Made by a program: the position numbers and the translations under genes. The notes below the pieces were generated by a model that saw only the letters and a list, made by a program, of their open reading frames with translations, was not told the DNA's origin and did not search any database. A DNA stretch of 64,000 nucleotides from G958296245 sp965262055 (GTDB taxonomy: Bacteria > Chloroflexota > Dehalococcoidia > Lucifugimonadales > G958296245). Location of the stretch: NCBI GenBank assembly GCA_965262055.1, contig CBDHEI010000002.1:372001-436000 (forward strand), in the 5' to 3' direction. Below are positions 16,629-25,077 of this stretch, in pieces (position 1 is the stretch's first letter; each line of letters begins with the position of its first letter).

Positions 16629-17475
16629 GGGCGCTCACCTGAGCGCCCCTGTAAGACCTGGGGCGAATACCCTCATTGTTGATGCCGTTGGGGTGTACAG
16701 AGAAATGAAGTTGGTTGCAAAAATGCAAGTCGGGCCGTTTCATAGCTGAAATGGGGCAGAGTACCCCTCTACAAGACACAAACAGTGAACACTTTGACTT
16801 GCGGGTACGTTCCGGCGTGCGTATGCAGGCCCCGTAGCTGAGAGTTGCATTTGTGCAGGCGACCGAGGTTGGGTCGGGGTTGCAAAGGCCATAGCTGACA
16901 GTTGCACTTTTGCGGGGCGGTGGGAAGGCTGAAGAAGGGGACGCCTGACGCCGCAGGTGGGCTCGGGCGGTCATCCGGGCCGGGACGGGCTGCTCACGCC
17001 GCACCTTCCCTCGATGCTCGGTGGAGTGGGACGGCGATCCCCACTTCGCCGACCGGCGATTGGTCGATGGTCTCCGCGCCAACTCGTTCACCTCCCTGCG
17101 GTCTGCTGCGGTTCACCGGACCGCGTCAGTCGCAGAAAAGTGTGAACAAATCAAACGGGAAATAAGACCCCTCATGGCTCTGCGCACGAATACGGGGCGT
17201 TACGGGCCGTTCCCCCGTGACTATGCGCAGGGATGCGGGGTGCTACAGGCTCTCTTTTTTTCGGCCCCCTTCGTGCAGTATTGGGGGTGTACAGGAGTTT
17301 CAGTTTTGTAACAGAGCGGCCAGAGTCGTGATTTCGTAGCTGAAACAGGGGTAAATCGCCCCCCTACAGGACGTAACCAGTGAACACTTTTAGAAAGGGT
17401 GCGTTCCGGACGGCAATGACATCGCCAAACGTGGGGCATGACATCGGCGGGACCGTGGGAGCGGCGTACCAATGA
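16629..17475. repeat. Iteron-like repeats in a divergent control region
   Basis: The ~1-kb gap between minus-strand genes and the plus-strand coiled-coil gene holds several repeat sets. (1) TTGCA-N4-TGCAA-like motifs lie at 16715-16728, 16845-16858 and 16902-16914. (2) TAGCTGA lies at 16743, 16835, 16892 and 17337. (3) A diverged direct repeat of ~130 bp (about 16690-16820 and 17283-17412) shares GGGTGTACAG, TAGCTGAAA, CAGTGAACACTTT and GTTCCGG. (4) ATGACAT occurs three times at 17416-17478. A 9-bp hairpin GGGCGCTCA/TGAGCGCCC lies at 16629-16648. No convincing gene is present. Such clusters occur at replication origins or multi-site operators; which applies here is open. Confidence 0.55.
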
Positions 17476-17607
17476 CATTAGGCCCCGGAAAAGGCGCTTG
17501 AAGCGGGGGTGCGTTACGGCCCCCAAAACGCGGCAATAGACCGGGGAAAAGGCCGGACAGTGGTTGACCGGAGACTTGGGCGGAGTTTTAGAAGGGAGAA
17601 AAGAGCC

Positions 17608-18444
17608 ATGAAGACGACCGAACACGGCATCGAGGACAGCAGGGACGTGGAGAACGTCTATCACATGCGGCTCATGGCGCTGCTGAAAGAGCTGGTGCGG
17701 GACAAGGGATACAAGGGCGCGGCGCGGGTGCTGGAGCTGGACCAGCGGACGGTGGCCGAGAGCGCGAAGACCGGGCAGCTGTCACGGCGGGTGCGGCAGG
17801 CCCTGGAGCGGGCGTTGCAGGAGGGCGTCGGGTCGGCTGCGGCCCGGCAGCGGGAGCGCAACGATAAGCTGGAGGAGCGGGTCGATGCGCTGGAGAAGGG
17901 GCACGAGGCGCACGAGAAGGGGCACGACTCGCTGGGCAAGGAGGTGCGCAGTCGAATGGCCGCCGTCGAGGGCCGGGTCGAAGCCCTGCGTCGGGATGGG
18001 GCACAGGGGACCGGGGCCGGTCACGCCGGCGCCGGTCCCTCCCAGGTGGAGAGCGGTGCGTCGGACGCTGGAAGGGAGCCGCCTCCGAGGCCCAGGTTGC
18101 GGCGTGAGTACCCCGACCTCGTGACCCTTGAACCAGCCCCAGACGACGAGGAGGTGTACGGGGAGACGTGGCCGCTGGTCGTCGAGTGGCGTGAGCTGAA
18201 GGACGTTCACCCCAACGAGGGGAAGGGCCTGGACTGGCTGCGCACCGAGGAGCGGTTCCTGGCGTTGGAACTGGCCCTGTTGGAGGACCACGGCATGACG
18301 CTACCCCCGGCTCGGTTTCCGCTGAGGGGCTTCGACCGCAACGGTCAGGTCAACTGGCGTCAGACGGCGCTCTTCGACACGCGGAGAGCGATCAGAAAGC
18401 GGGAGCTTCTGAACAGGCTGAGCTTCGGTCTGTTGTGGCGGTAG
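17608..18444 (+). CDS. Coiled-coil protein with N-terminal HTH-like region, unknown function
   Basis: 278 residues from ATG 17608 (GGGAG upstream), not recognised as a named family. Residues ~10-65 (MRLMALLKELVRDKGYKGAARVLELDQRTVAESAKTGQLSRRVRQALERAL) look like a helix-turn-helix in which GAARVLELDQRTVAESAKTG would be the recognition unit. Residues ~70-125 are a heptad-rich coiled coil (DKLEERVDALEKGHEAHEKGHDSLGKEVRSRMAAVEGRVEALRRDG). A low-complexity Gly/Ala/Pro linker leads to a conserved-looking C-terminal domain (WPLVVEWRELKDVHPNEGKGLDWLRTEERFLALELALLEDHGMTLPP). It sits immediately after the iteron-like region, so DNA binding to those repeats is a reasonable guess. It may be a replication- or partition-like protein, but this is not established. 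Confidence 0.6.
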   Translation: MKTTEHGIEDSRDVENVYHMRLMALLKELVRDKGYKGAARVLELDQRTVAESAKTGQLSRRVRQALERALQEGVGSAAARQRERNDKLEERVDALEKGHEAHEKGHDSLGKEVRSRMAAVEGRVEALRRDGAQGTGAGHAGAGPSQVESGASDAGREPPPRPRLRREYPDLVTLEPAPDDEEVYGETWPLVVEWRELKDVHPNEGKGLDWLRTEERFLALELALLEDHGMTLPPARFPLRGFDRNGQVNWRQTALFDTRRAIRKRELLNRLSFGLLWR

Positions 18445-18687
18445 CCGGGACGGCGAGTGCGAAGGGTTGGCTGTTAAGTTTTGTGAACGATTTGGCGGCA
18501 ATCTTCGGAAGGGGTGTTGCAGGCCCTCTTTTGCGGGTCTCGAAGCGGCGATACTAGCCTCACTGTTTGGCTTTTTCCAAGGTTTCCGACCATAGAAACC
18601 TGGGTGCGTGATCCCTGTTGCACGGGTCTGTCTGGAGGATGATTCGCTCTCCCCCGGTCTCCCACGAGGGAATTGCTGCTGAAGCGG

Positions 18688-18935
18688 AGTTTGACGTTGG
18701 TCCTTCGCAGGCAGCACGGATCGAAACGACGGAGTTGACTTAGCCCTCCGTCCTCGGTCCAAGTCCGGCGGTTGAAGTTTGACGTTGGTCCTTCGCCCGC
18801 TGGACACCCGTTCAGCGATTGGAGTGGATCGCTTCTTCCGCTGGACACCTGCCTGACGGTCGGGGTTGATCGCTCCTTCCGTTGGGAACCAGTCTGCCGG
18901 TTGGGAGTGATCGCTCCTTCCGTTGGACACGAAGG
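18688..18935. repeat. 41-bp tandem repeats in a long non-coding stretch
   Basis: Three successive 41-bp units (18800-18840, 18841-18881, 18882-18922) share the frame (C/T)TGG(A/G)(A)AC...GATCGCT(C/T)CTTCCG, with a fourth partial unit from 18923. Just upstream AGTTTGACGTTGGTCCTTCGC occurs twice (18688-18708 and 18776-18796). The unit length is not a multiple of three and neither strand gives convincing coding, so this is non-coding repeat DNA in the 1.06-kb gap before the leader peptide. Confidence 0.6.
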
Positions 18936-19059
18936 ACGGAGTGCACCCTGCGCCCCGTCCTCCACCAGTCGGTCGAAGCGAGTCTGTCGCTTCGACAGGC
19001 TCCTCATGCTCTGCGGCATGGCTGACTGACAGCTAGGCCGCAGCTTCGACATGCGCCGG

Positions 19060-19400
19060 TCTGCCGTTGCAAGCAGGCTGGTCGCTTCACGTCTCGCAGC
19101 TTTTCCCACTGACGTTGTTCACCCTGGGCCGAGCTGCGTCTTCTCTCATGCGTCGGTCTGCGACTGAGACGTAAGCCGGCCGCTTCCCGTCTCGCAGCTT
19201 TCCCCACTGACGGTATCCACCCTGTGGCGAGCTGCGTCTTTCTCCCATGCGCTGACCTGCGATGAAGTCGTAGGACAGCCGCTCCCCTCATAGCAGTTCC
19301 CCCGGCAGTCGATTCCCCCGACGAATCACCCCCGTATCAAGTACGGGGCAGGCTCTGGGCCGGGCTGCGTCTTTCTTCACCCTCCGCTCCGTCTCCCGCG
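19060..19400. repeat. Degenerate ~100-bp direct repeats
   Basis: A unit running CGCTTC-C/A-CGTCTCGCAGCTTT, then CCCACTGACG, CACCCTG, CGAGCTGCGTCTT and CATGCG occurs at about 19079-19160 and again at 19180-19255. A more decayed third copy (GGGCCGGGCTGCGTCTTTC) is near 19352-19375. No coding potential is evident. The block sits between the 41-bp repeats and the leader peptide of the four-HTH gene and may form a long structured 5' region. Confidence 0.5.
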
Positions 19401-19502
19401 TCCGGCATCCGACCGTGGGCGGAGTGCGTCCAGCGTCAACCCATCACCAACGGCCCGCGCCACGGATGCCCGGCACGGGTCAGCACCTGAAAGGAGGAGT
19501 CC

Positions 19503-19532
19503 ATGCACGTCAACGAGGTCCATCGCCGCTGA
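19503..19532 (+). CDS. Putative 9-residue leader peptide
   Basis: AAAGGAGG lies nine bases upstream of ATG 19503, which opens the mini-frame MHVNEVHRR followed by TGA. A GC-rich hairpin with a pyrimidine/T-rich tail starts 39 bases after the stop, and the four-HTH gene with its own AAAGGAGG follows at 19666. Leader peptide, terminator-like hairpin and regulated gene in that order is the layout of attenuation. Two histidines and two terminal arginines in nine codons could sense charging. The strong ribosome binding site is the main evidence. Confidence 0.4.
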   Translation: MHVNEVHRR

Positions 19533-19571
19533 CGGCGGGGCCTCCGGGTCTCACAACACATCCCCATTCAC

Positions 19572-19604
19572 AAGGGCCGTCCCCGTTCGCCGGGGGCGGC
19601 CCTT
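19572..19604 (+). terminator. Strong GC hairpin, attenuator-like
   Basis: AAGGGCCG (19572-19579) pairs with CGGCCCTT (19597-19604), and the stem continues inward through a T-G wobble, CCCC/GGGG and a G-C to a ~5-base loop, giving about 14 pairs. The tail is CTTCTTTG. It lies between the 9-codon leader and the four-HTH gene, so it would stop or modulate transcription into that gene. Confidence 0.6.
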
Positions 19605-19665
19605 CTTCTTTGCCCGCAAGCGGGCGCAGGTCAAAGGCAACACAACACAAAAGGAGGACGGACCG

Positions 19666-20784
19666 ATGACTACGGCAACGATGGAGACCGGAACGACAAC
19701 GACGAGGACGGCGGGCGCGGAGAGCGAGCTCAGGGCGGCGGCGCGGCGACGTGGGCTCACCATGAAGGAGCTTGCGGCCCTGATGGGCGTGAGCGCGGGC
19801 TACCTGTCGGGGCTTTCGACGGGGCGTACGCCGTGGACTCCGAAGATGCGGGAGAAGGCTGTGGCGGTCTTGGGAGAGGTTCCCGGGCAGGGGACCGTCT
19901 ACCGCCAGGGCGGCGTCGTGACCGGGGAGAGCAGCTTCATCAGGGAGCGCGCCCGCACCCTGGGCATGACCATGCATGACCTGGCCGACCGCGTTGGCGT
20001 GTCCTACAGCTACATGACGCAGGTTGCCCGTGGCCGCCAGAACATGGGCGTCAAGGTCCAGGCCAGGGTCGAGTCGGCGTTGCACGCCCCGGCGAAGGTC
20101 GCGCCCGCCACGTGCGCCAACCGCCAGGGCGTCGTCGTGGCCGGGGAGAGCAGCTACATCCGGGAGCGGGCCAGGGAGTTGGGCATGAGCCTGCGGGACC
20201 TGGCCGACCGCGTGGGCGTCTCCTACGGCTACATGTCAATGGTGGCGCGTGGCCGCAGGAACATGGGCGTGAAGGTCCAGGCGCGGGTCGCGTCGGCGCT
20301 GGAGGCCCCGGCGAAGGTCGCGCCCGCGCAGCCCGCAAGCATCGACCGGGAGGCCGTGTGGGACCGGATGAACGCCCACGGCTTCAGCCAGAACGAGGTC
20401 GCACGGCGCGCCGGCATCAGCTCCGCCAACCTCTCCCAGATCATGAACGGCAGGAACAACCCGTCGCCGGTGGTGCTGAAGAAGCTGCACGGCGTCCTGT
20501 TCCAGCCGACGACGGCGGAGCGCGTCATGCCCGCCGAGGTGAAGGTGCTGGGCTGGCGCAAGGGCGAGCGGAGCGGGATGGTCGTTCGCGGCGCCGGTGG
20601 CCCCGGGCGCGGCGCCAAGTCCGGCGGCGGCACCGTCAGGGTCGGCGGCCGGGTGCCCTGGGGCGCGAAGGCGGAGTTCGCCTACCGCGCCGGGTACGAC
20701 GGCATGGGCCGGGTCTCGGTGACGCACGTCGTCGAGCGGGGCTACTCCGCCATGCTGAAGCAGCCGGAGATGGCGGCCGCCTAG
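19666..20784 (+). CDS. Protein with four tandem XRE-type HTH domains
   Basis: 372 residues, start ATG 19666 after AAAGGAGG. Four helix-turn-helix units follow one another: ~20-70 (RRRGLTMKELAALMGVSAGYLSGLSTGR), ~88-140 (RTLGMTMHDLADRVGVSYSYMTQVARGR), ~161-213 (RELGMSLRDLADRVGVSYGYMSMVARGR) and ~232-280 (NAHGFSQNEVARRAGISSANLSQIMNGR). Units two and three derive from a recent 219-bp (73-codon) tandem duplication (19901-20119, 20120-20338). The C-terminal ~85 residues (VLGWRKGERSGMVVRGAGG, then a Gly-rich stretch and WGAKAEFAYRAGYDGMGRVSVTHVVERGYSAML) are not recognised. XRE proteins usually have one HTH and dimerise. Four in one chain suggests binding of an extended repeat array. The gene precedes the helicase on the same strand. 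Confidence 0.8.
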   Translation: MTTATMETGTTTTRTAGAESELRAAARRRGLTMKELAALMGVSAGYLSGLSTGRTPWTPKMREKAVAVLGEVPGQGTVYRQGGVVTGESSFIRERARTLGMTMHDLADRVGVSYSYMTQVARGRQNMGVKVQARVESALHAPAKVAPATCANRQGVVVAGESSYIRERARELGMSLRDLADRVGVSYGYMSMVARGRRNMGVKVQARVASALEAPAKVAPAQPASIDREAVWDRMNAHGFSQNEVARRAGISSANLSQIMNGRNNPSPVVLKKLHGVLFQPTTAERVMPAEVKVLGWRKGERSGMVVRGAGGPGRGAKSGGGTVRVGGRVPWGAKAEFAYRAGYDGMGRVSVTHVVERGYSAMLKQPEMAAA

Positions 20785-21080
20785 TCCGGCGTCGCAGGAG
20801 TGCGTCGGGGCCGTCGCTTCGCGCCGTCGCAGCGGCGACGGAAACCCCTCCCGGACGCCCCGCAGACGGCTCGGTTCGAGCCGCAGACGCGAGTCCCGCC
20901 GTAGGCGGGGCTTCGCACGTTCAAGCATTCGCCTGGGGGCGTTGCCGGAACCCGCCCGCCCCCGCTGGGGCGGCGCAGTCCGTCTCCCGTCGCTCTCCGC
21001 CTTGCGGCGGCGACTGATGGAGACGTGCGTCCGGGTTCCGGCGTCGTCCTCTAGCTACCACGAAAAGGAGGACGACTCAA
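20785..21080. other. Structured GC-rich leader before the helicase gene
   Basis: A 296-bp gap without a supported gene. It contains several self-complementary blocks, for example CGTCGC/GCGACG around 20814-20842 and CCCGCC/GGCGGG around 20896-20909. The last bases carry AAAAGGAGGACGACT directly before the helicase start, nearly the same as the AAAAGGAGGACGGAC before the four-HTH gene. It is probably an untranslated regulatory leader. Confidence 0.45.
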
Positions 21081-23408
21081 ATGAACCTCGGAGGTTTCAT
21101 CGACACGTTCAAGGACGCAATCGCCAGGAGGGTGGTGGAGTCCTACCCGCCGCTCTACCGGCCCTCGGAGAACGGCGGCACGCTCCCCAGGCTGCTCCGC
21201 AAGCCCCTGGGGGCGCAGGCCGACGCCATCAGGGGCGCGGCCCTCTCCCTCAAGGCCCACCGGGGCACCACAGTCGTCGGGGAGATGGGCACCGGCAAGA
21301 CCTTCATCGGCGCGGCGGCGGCGCACATGGCCGGATTCGAGCGCATCCTCATCATCTGCCCGCCCCACCTGGTGCCCAAGTGGAAGCGGGAGGTGGAGAT
21401 GACGGTGCCCGGCGTCCGCGCCGTCATCGTCGAATCCATCACCGACCTGGAGCGGCTTCGCCTCTCCGTCGGCTCAGGCCCCCTGTTCGCGGTGATGAGC
21501 CGTGAGAAGGCCAAGCTGTCCTACCGCTGGATGCCCGCCGTGATACAGCGGTGGGCCGTCTCGAAGGGAAGGCTCCTGCGGGAGGAGGAGACGGGGGAGC
21601 CCTTCCGGGTCCCCTGCTGCCCCGACTGCACCGCGCAGGTGGTGGACAAGGACGGCGTGCCCCTGACGGACGCCGACCTGAACCGCCGCAAGCACACCTG
21701 CGCCGCCTGCGGCGCCCCCCTGTGGCAGGCCGACAGGTCCGGCCCGGCCCGCTACCCGCTGGCCGACTACATCAAGCACAGGATGAAGGGCTTCTTCGAC
21801 CTGCTGATCGGCGACGAAGTGCATGAGTTCAAGGGGCGAGGGTCGGCCCAGGGCATCGCCGCCGGCATCCTCGCCGACGTGTGCGGCAAGTCCCTCAGCC
21901 TCACCGGGACGCTCCTCGGCGGCTACTCCTCGACCATCTTCCACCTGCTCTACCGCTTCTCGCCGGAGATCAGGACGGAGTTCGGGCGTTCCGACGAGCG
22001 CCGCTGGATACAGCGGTACGGCTTCGAGGAGGTCACCGTCGGCAAGCCCGACGACGACGCGGTGGAGGATGGGCGCAACAGCAGGCGCCGCAGCTACCGC
22101 AAGGTCACCAGGGAGAGGCCGGGGCTCGTTCCCAGCGCTCTGTTCCACATCATAGGGAACACCGTCTTCCTCAGACTGGCGGACGTTGCCTCCGGCCTGC
22201 CGGACTACGAGGAGAAGATCCTCGTGTCCTCGATGGACTCGGAGGAGGACGCCACCGGCTACTCCCAGCGCAGCGCCTACAACCACGTGTTCGAAGAGCT
22301 GAAGAAAGAGCTGGCGGCCGCCCTCAAGAGCGGCTCCAAACGGCTGCTGGCGACCTACCTGCAAACCCTCCTCGCCTACCCCGACGGCTGCACCAGGGGG
22401 GAGACGGTGTTCGACCCCAGGACGGGGGACGTGATCGTGCAGGTGCCGCCCCTCTCCGAGGAGAAGCTCTACCCGAAGGAGAAGGCGCTCATCGACCTGG
22501 TGGCCGCCGAGCGGATGGAGGGACGGCGGGTGCTGGTCTACGTCACCCATACGGGGACGCGTGACATCACCGGGCGGATGGACGACTTCCTCACCCGGCA
22601 CGGGTTCAGGGTGGCGGTGATGAAGGCCGACGCGGTGGCCCCGAACCGCAGGGAGAAGTGGGTCGCCGACAAGGTGAACGAGGGCATCGACGTGCTCATC
22701 TGCCACCCCAGGTTGGTGCAGACCGGCCTCGACCTGATCGACTTCCCGACAATCGTCTGGGACGAAACGGACTATAGCGTTTATGTGGTCCGGCAGGCGT
22801 CGCGGCGGTCGTGGCGCATCGGGCAGACCCGCCCGGTGAAGGTGGTGTTCATGTCCTACCGGAACACCCTCCAGGCCGACGCGCTGAAGCTGGTGGCGAA
22901 GAAGATGCAGAGCTCCCTGGCCGTCGAGGGGGAGTTGCCGGAGGACGGGCTTGCGGCCTATGGGGACGACGGCGACGACATGATGATGGCGTTGGCCCGC
23001 AAGATCGTCAGCGGTGACGAGGAGGACGAGGCCGAGACGATGGAGGAGGTGTTCGCCCAGGCCAGGAACGCCGAGAGCGAGGCCGAGGAGCTGCTGGTGG
23101 ACGATGGCTGGAAGCCGGTCGAAGTCGAGCCGGAGACCATTGCGGTGAACGGCAACGGCCACCACGACGACCTGTTCGGGCAGACGGTCGAGCTTGTCCC
23201 GGTCAACGGGCACGCCAACGGCAACGGGACCAACGGGCACCACGACGAGGCCCCGGAGGCGCAGCAGTCGCTGTTCTCCTGGGCGGAGTTCATGGCCGAG
23301 GAGCCGGTCAAGCCCAGGGGCCGCAAGACCCAGGCCCCGTCACTGTCCCTGTTCGAGTGGGCGGTGGAACAGGAGCGGGAGGAAGAGCCGGTCGGCGCGG
23401 GACGCTAG
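21081..23408 (+). CDS. SNF2/SF2-type helicase with inserted zinc ribbon
   Basis: 775-residue ATP-dependent DNA translocase-like protein. Motif I (Walker A) is GEMGTGKT at 67-74, motif Ia IICPPHLVPKW at ~91-101, and motif II GDEVHEFK at ~244-251. Motif III is SLTGTLLGG, and motif VI QASRRSWRIGQTRPVKV lies near 571-587; the RRSWRIGQ form is characteristic of SNF2 proteins. Between motifs Ia and II sits a Cys4 zinc ribbon (C180, C183, C207, C210). The last ~140 residues are acidic and low-complexity, with repeated NGNGHH/NGHANGNGTNGHH. AAAAGGAGG precedes ATG 21081. Free-standing SNF2 proteins of this kind occur in mobile elements and anti-phage systems. The exact role is unknown. Confidence 0.85.
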   Translation: MNLGGFIDTFKDAIARRVVESYPPLYRPSENGGTLPRLLRKPLGAQADAIRGAALSLKAHRGTTVVGEMGTGKTFIGAAAAHMAGFERILIICPPHLVPKWKREVEMTVPGVRAVIVESITDLERLRLSVGSGPLFAVMSREKAKLSYRWMPAVIQRWAVSKGRLLREEETGEPFRVPCCPDCTAQVVDKDGVPLTDADLNRRKHTCAACGAPLWQADRSGPARYPLADYIKHRMKGFFDLLIGDEVHEFKGRGSAQGIAAGILADVCGKSLSLTGTLLGGYSSTIFHLLYRFSPEIRTEFGRSDERRWIQRYGFEEVTVGKPDDDAVEDGRNSRRRSYRKVTRERPGLVPSALFHIIGNTVFLRLADVASGLPDYEEKILVSSMDSEEDATGYSQRSAYNHVFEELKKELAAALKSGSKRLLATYLQTLLAYPDGCTRGETVFDPRTGDVIVQVPPLSEEKLYPKEKALIDLVAAERMEGRRVLVYVTHTGTRDITGRMDDFLTRHGFRVAVMKADAVAPNRREKWVADKVNEGIDVLICHPRLVQTGLDLIDFPTIVWDETDYSVYVVRQASRRSWRIGQTRPVKVVFMSYRNTLQADALKLVAKKMQSSLAVEGELPEDGLAAYGDDGDDMMMALARKIVSGDEEDEAETMEEVFAQARNAESEAEELLVDDGWKPVEVEPETIAVNGNGHHDDLFGQTVELVPVNGHANGNGTNGHHDEAPEAQQSLFSWAEFMAEEPVKPRGRKTQAPSLSLFEWAVEQEREEEPVGAGR

Positions 23409-23426
23409 ACCGCAGAGGGTACGGGA

Positions 23427-23455
23427 GAGGTCGTCGCCACATCGACGGCGGCCTC
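23427..23455. terminator. Hairpin between convergent helicase and TPR genes
   Basis: GAGGTCGTCG and CGACGGCGGCCTC can form a ~10-bp stem with two G-U pairs, followed by TTTCGG. It begins 19 bases after the helicase stop and lies in the 85-bp gap to the convergent TPR gene, where it could terminate the plus-strand transcript. Confidence 0.5.
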
Positions 23456-23493
23456 TTTCGGATTCCCATGTATGCCGCCCTTTTTTTGTTGCC

Positions 23494-24732
23494 CTAAATC
23501 ACCGCCCATCTTCGACATCCCTGAAGTGGGGGCAGCGGGCGCTCAAAGCGCCCTCGGCTCTCACGTCCGCGTGGCGGCGCTACCGCGCCGCCTGCCCCTC
23601 GCCCGCGCCTCCCCGCTTGCCCAGCCGCCTCGCGGGCCAACCCTCTCGCCTCCCGCGCCGCGGCGTGCCCCGGCTCGATGCCGAGGATGGCCTCGAAGTC
23701 CTCGACGGCGCTCTCGAACCGGGCCAAGTACATCCGGGCGATCCCCCGGCTGTAGAGGACGTCCCTGTTCCGGGGGTCGAGGTCGATCACCCTGCTGTAG
23801 TCCTCTATCGCCAGCTCGTATTGCTCCAGGCTGCTGTGGGCCAGCCCCCGGGCCGCGAGGGCCTCGGCGTTGCCGGGCTCAAGCTCCAGGGACCGGTCGA
23901 AGTCCCCGACCGCCTCGTCGTAGCGGCCCAGGCTGCCCAGGGCGATGCCCCTGCCCCGGAGCGCCGGGACGTTGTCGGGGTCGAACCCCAGCACGGCGTC
24001 GAAGTCGCCGAGCGCGGCCTCGTGTGCTCCCAGATTGACGTTGGTGATTCCCCTGGCGTAGTAGGCGAGGCCGTACCTCCCCTCCAGCTTGATGGCGGCG
24101 TCGAAGTCCCTGACCGCCCTGTCCATCCGGCCCATGTCGCGGTAGGCCATGCCCCGGTGGTAGTGGGCGTCGGCGAGGTTGGGATTCAAATCTATGGCCC
24201 TGCTCAGGTCCTTCACCGCCCGGTGGCGCTTGCCCATCGCCACGTGGGTCAAGCCCCTGTTGTAGCGGGCGTCGGCGTCGCCGGGGGCCAGGGTGACGGC
24301 CACGTCGAAGTCGCTCATCGCCCCGGCCAAGTCGCCCAGTTCCGCCTTGCACGCCCCCCGGCTGTAGTGCGCCACGGCGTCGCCTGGGGCCAGGCGGATG
24401 GCGGCGTCGTAGTCCTCCACCGCCAGGCGGTGCTCCTCCAGCTTGGCGTGGGCGCGGGCTCTGTCGAAGTGGGCTCCCGCGTTATCGGGGTCCAGGGCTA
24501 TGACTCCGCCGTAGTCCTCAGCCGCAAGGCGGTGCTCCCCCAGCTCGCCGTATGCCAGCCCCCTGGCGGACAGGGCCTCGGTATCGCGAGGGTTCGCCTC
24601 GATCCTCTCCGTCAGGCCCTCGACCATCCGGCGAAGGTCCTCTCGACCCATGCCGTCCATCATCTTGCGGAACCTCTGGTACTCTTCTTCCGATGGATTC
24701 CCCTGGTTCGTCCCGTCATGCTCCTCGTTCAT
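23494..24732 (-). CDS. TPR-repeat protein
   Basis: 412 residues from ATG 24732, chosen because AGGAGG lies six bases upstream; a longer frame exists but lacks a ribosome binding site. After a ~40-residue N-terminal helix region, about ten consecutive 34-residue tetratricopeptide repeats run to about residue 375. Each has the A(R/L)G pattern and ends in LDP/LAP/LEP (for example DTEALSARGLAYGELGEHRLAAEDYGGVIALDPDN in two halves, and NADAHYHRGMAYRDMGRMDRA-type units). The tail is Arg/Gly-rich. No signal peptide or membrane segment is visible, so it is a cytoplasmic protein-interaction scaffold. It is convergent with the helicase and downstream of a small HTH gene. Partners are unknown. Confidence 0.85.
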   Translation of the reverse strand: MNEEHDGTNQGNPSEEEYQRFRKMMDGMGREDLRRMVEGLTERIEANPRDTEALSARGLAYGELGEHRLAAEDYGGVIALDPDNAGAHFDRARAHAKLEEHRLAVEDYDAAIRLAPGDAVAHYSRGACKAELGDLAGAMSDFDVAVTLAPGDADARYNRGLTHVAMGKRHRAVKDLSRAIDLNPNLADAHYHRGMAYRDMGRMDRAVRDFDAAIKLEGRYGLAYYARGITNVNLGAHEAALGDFDAVLGFDPDNVPALRGRGIALGSLGRYDEAVGDFDRSLELEPGNAEALAARGLAHSSLEQYELAIEDYSRVIDLDPRNRDVLYSRGIARMYLARFESAVEDFEAILGIEPGHAAAREARGLAREAAGQAGRRGRGAGGAVAPPRGRESRGRFERPLPPLQGCRRWAVI

Positions 24733-25077
24733 GACGCTCCTCCTGTATGTCCTGGCGTTTTCCTGCCGGGCTGGTCTCTCGTTGCGCGGACGGCGGTCCC
24801 CGATGGCGCAGGCTACGACCCGCGGCCCGGACCTCGAATCGGTCTCCACCGGCTCAACTCCGCGTCGGGTCATCCCCTTGCGGCCTCTCCCCAACAGAGT
24901 GGTGCCGTCCTCCGACCCCTACGGGACTGCCGCCAACGATGCCCCTATGATGATGCAGCCGCTCTCGTTAGGCAACGCCGGTTTGACGGTGCGGATGGTG
25001 AGAGGTCCGGCCATGCGTGCGGCCTTCTTGCGTTTCCGGCCCCTGCGGCCGCAGGCGCTCGCCGGAGCGCCGACTCC
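24733..25077. other. Non-coding gap upstream of the TPR gene
   Basis: 345 bp between the small HTH gene and the TPR gene, both on the minus strand. No gene with a supported start or family is seen. Apart from the AGGAGG next to the TPR start no repeat or hairpin stands out. Confidence 0.4.

Noticed and set aside
18474..19109. Minus-strand frames of ~210 codons over the 41-bp repeats
   Set aside because: Composition is repeat-driven, there is no ribosome binding site or family resemblance, and the unit length is not a multiple of three.
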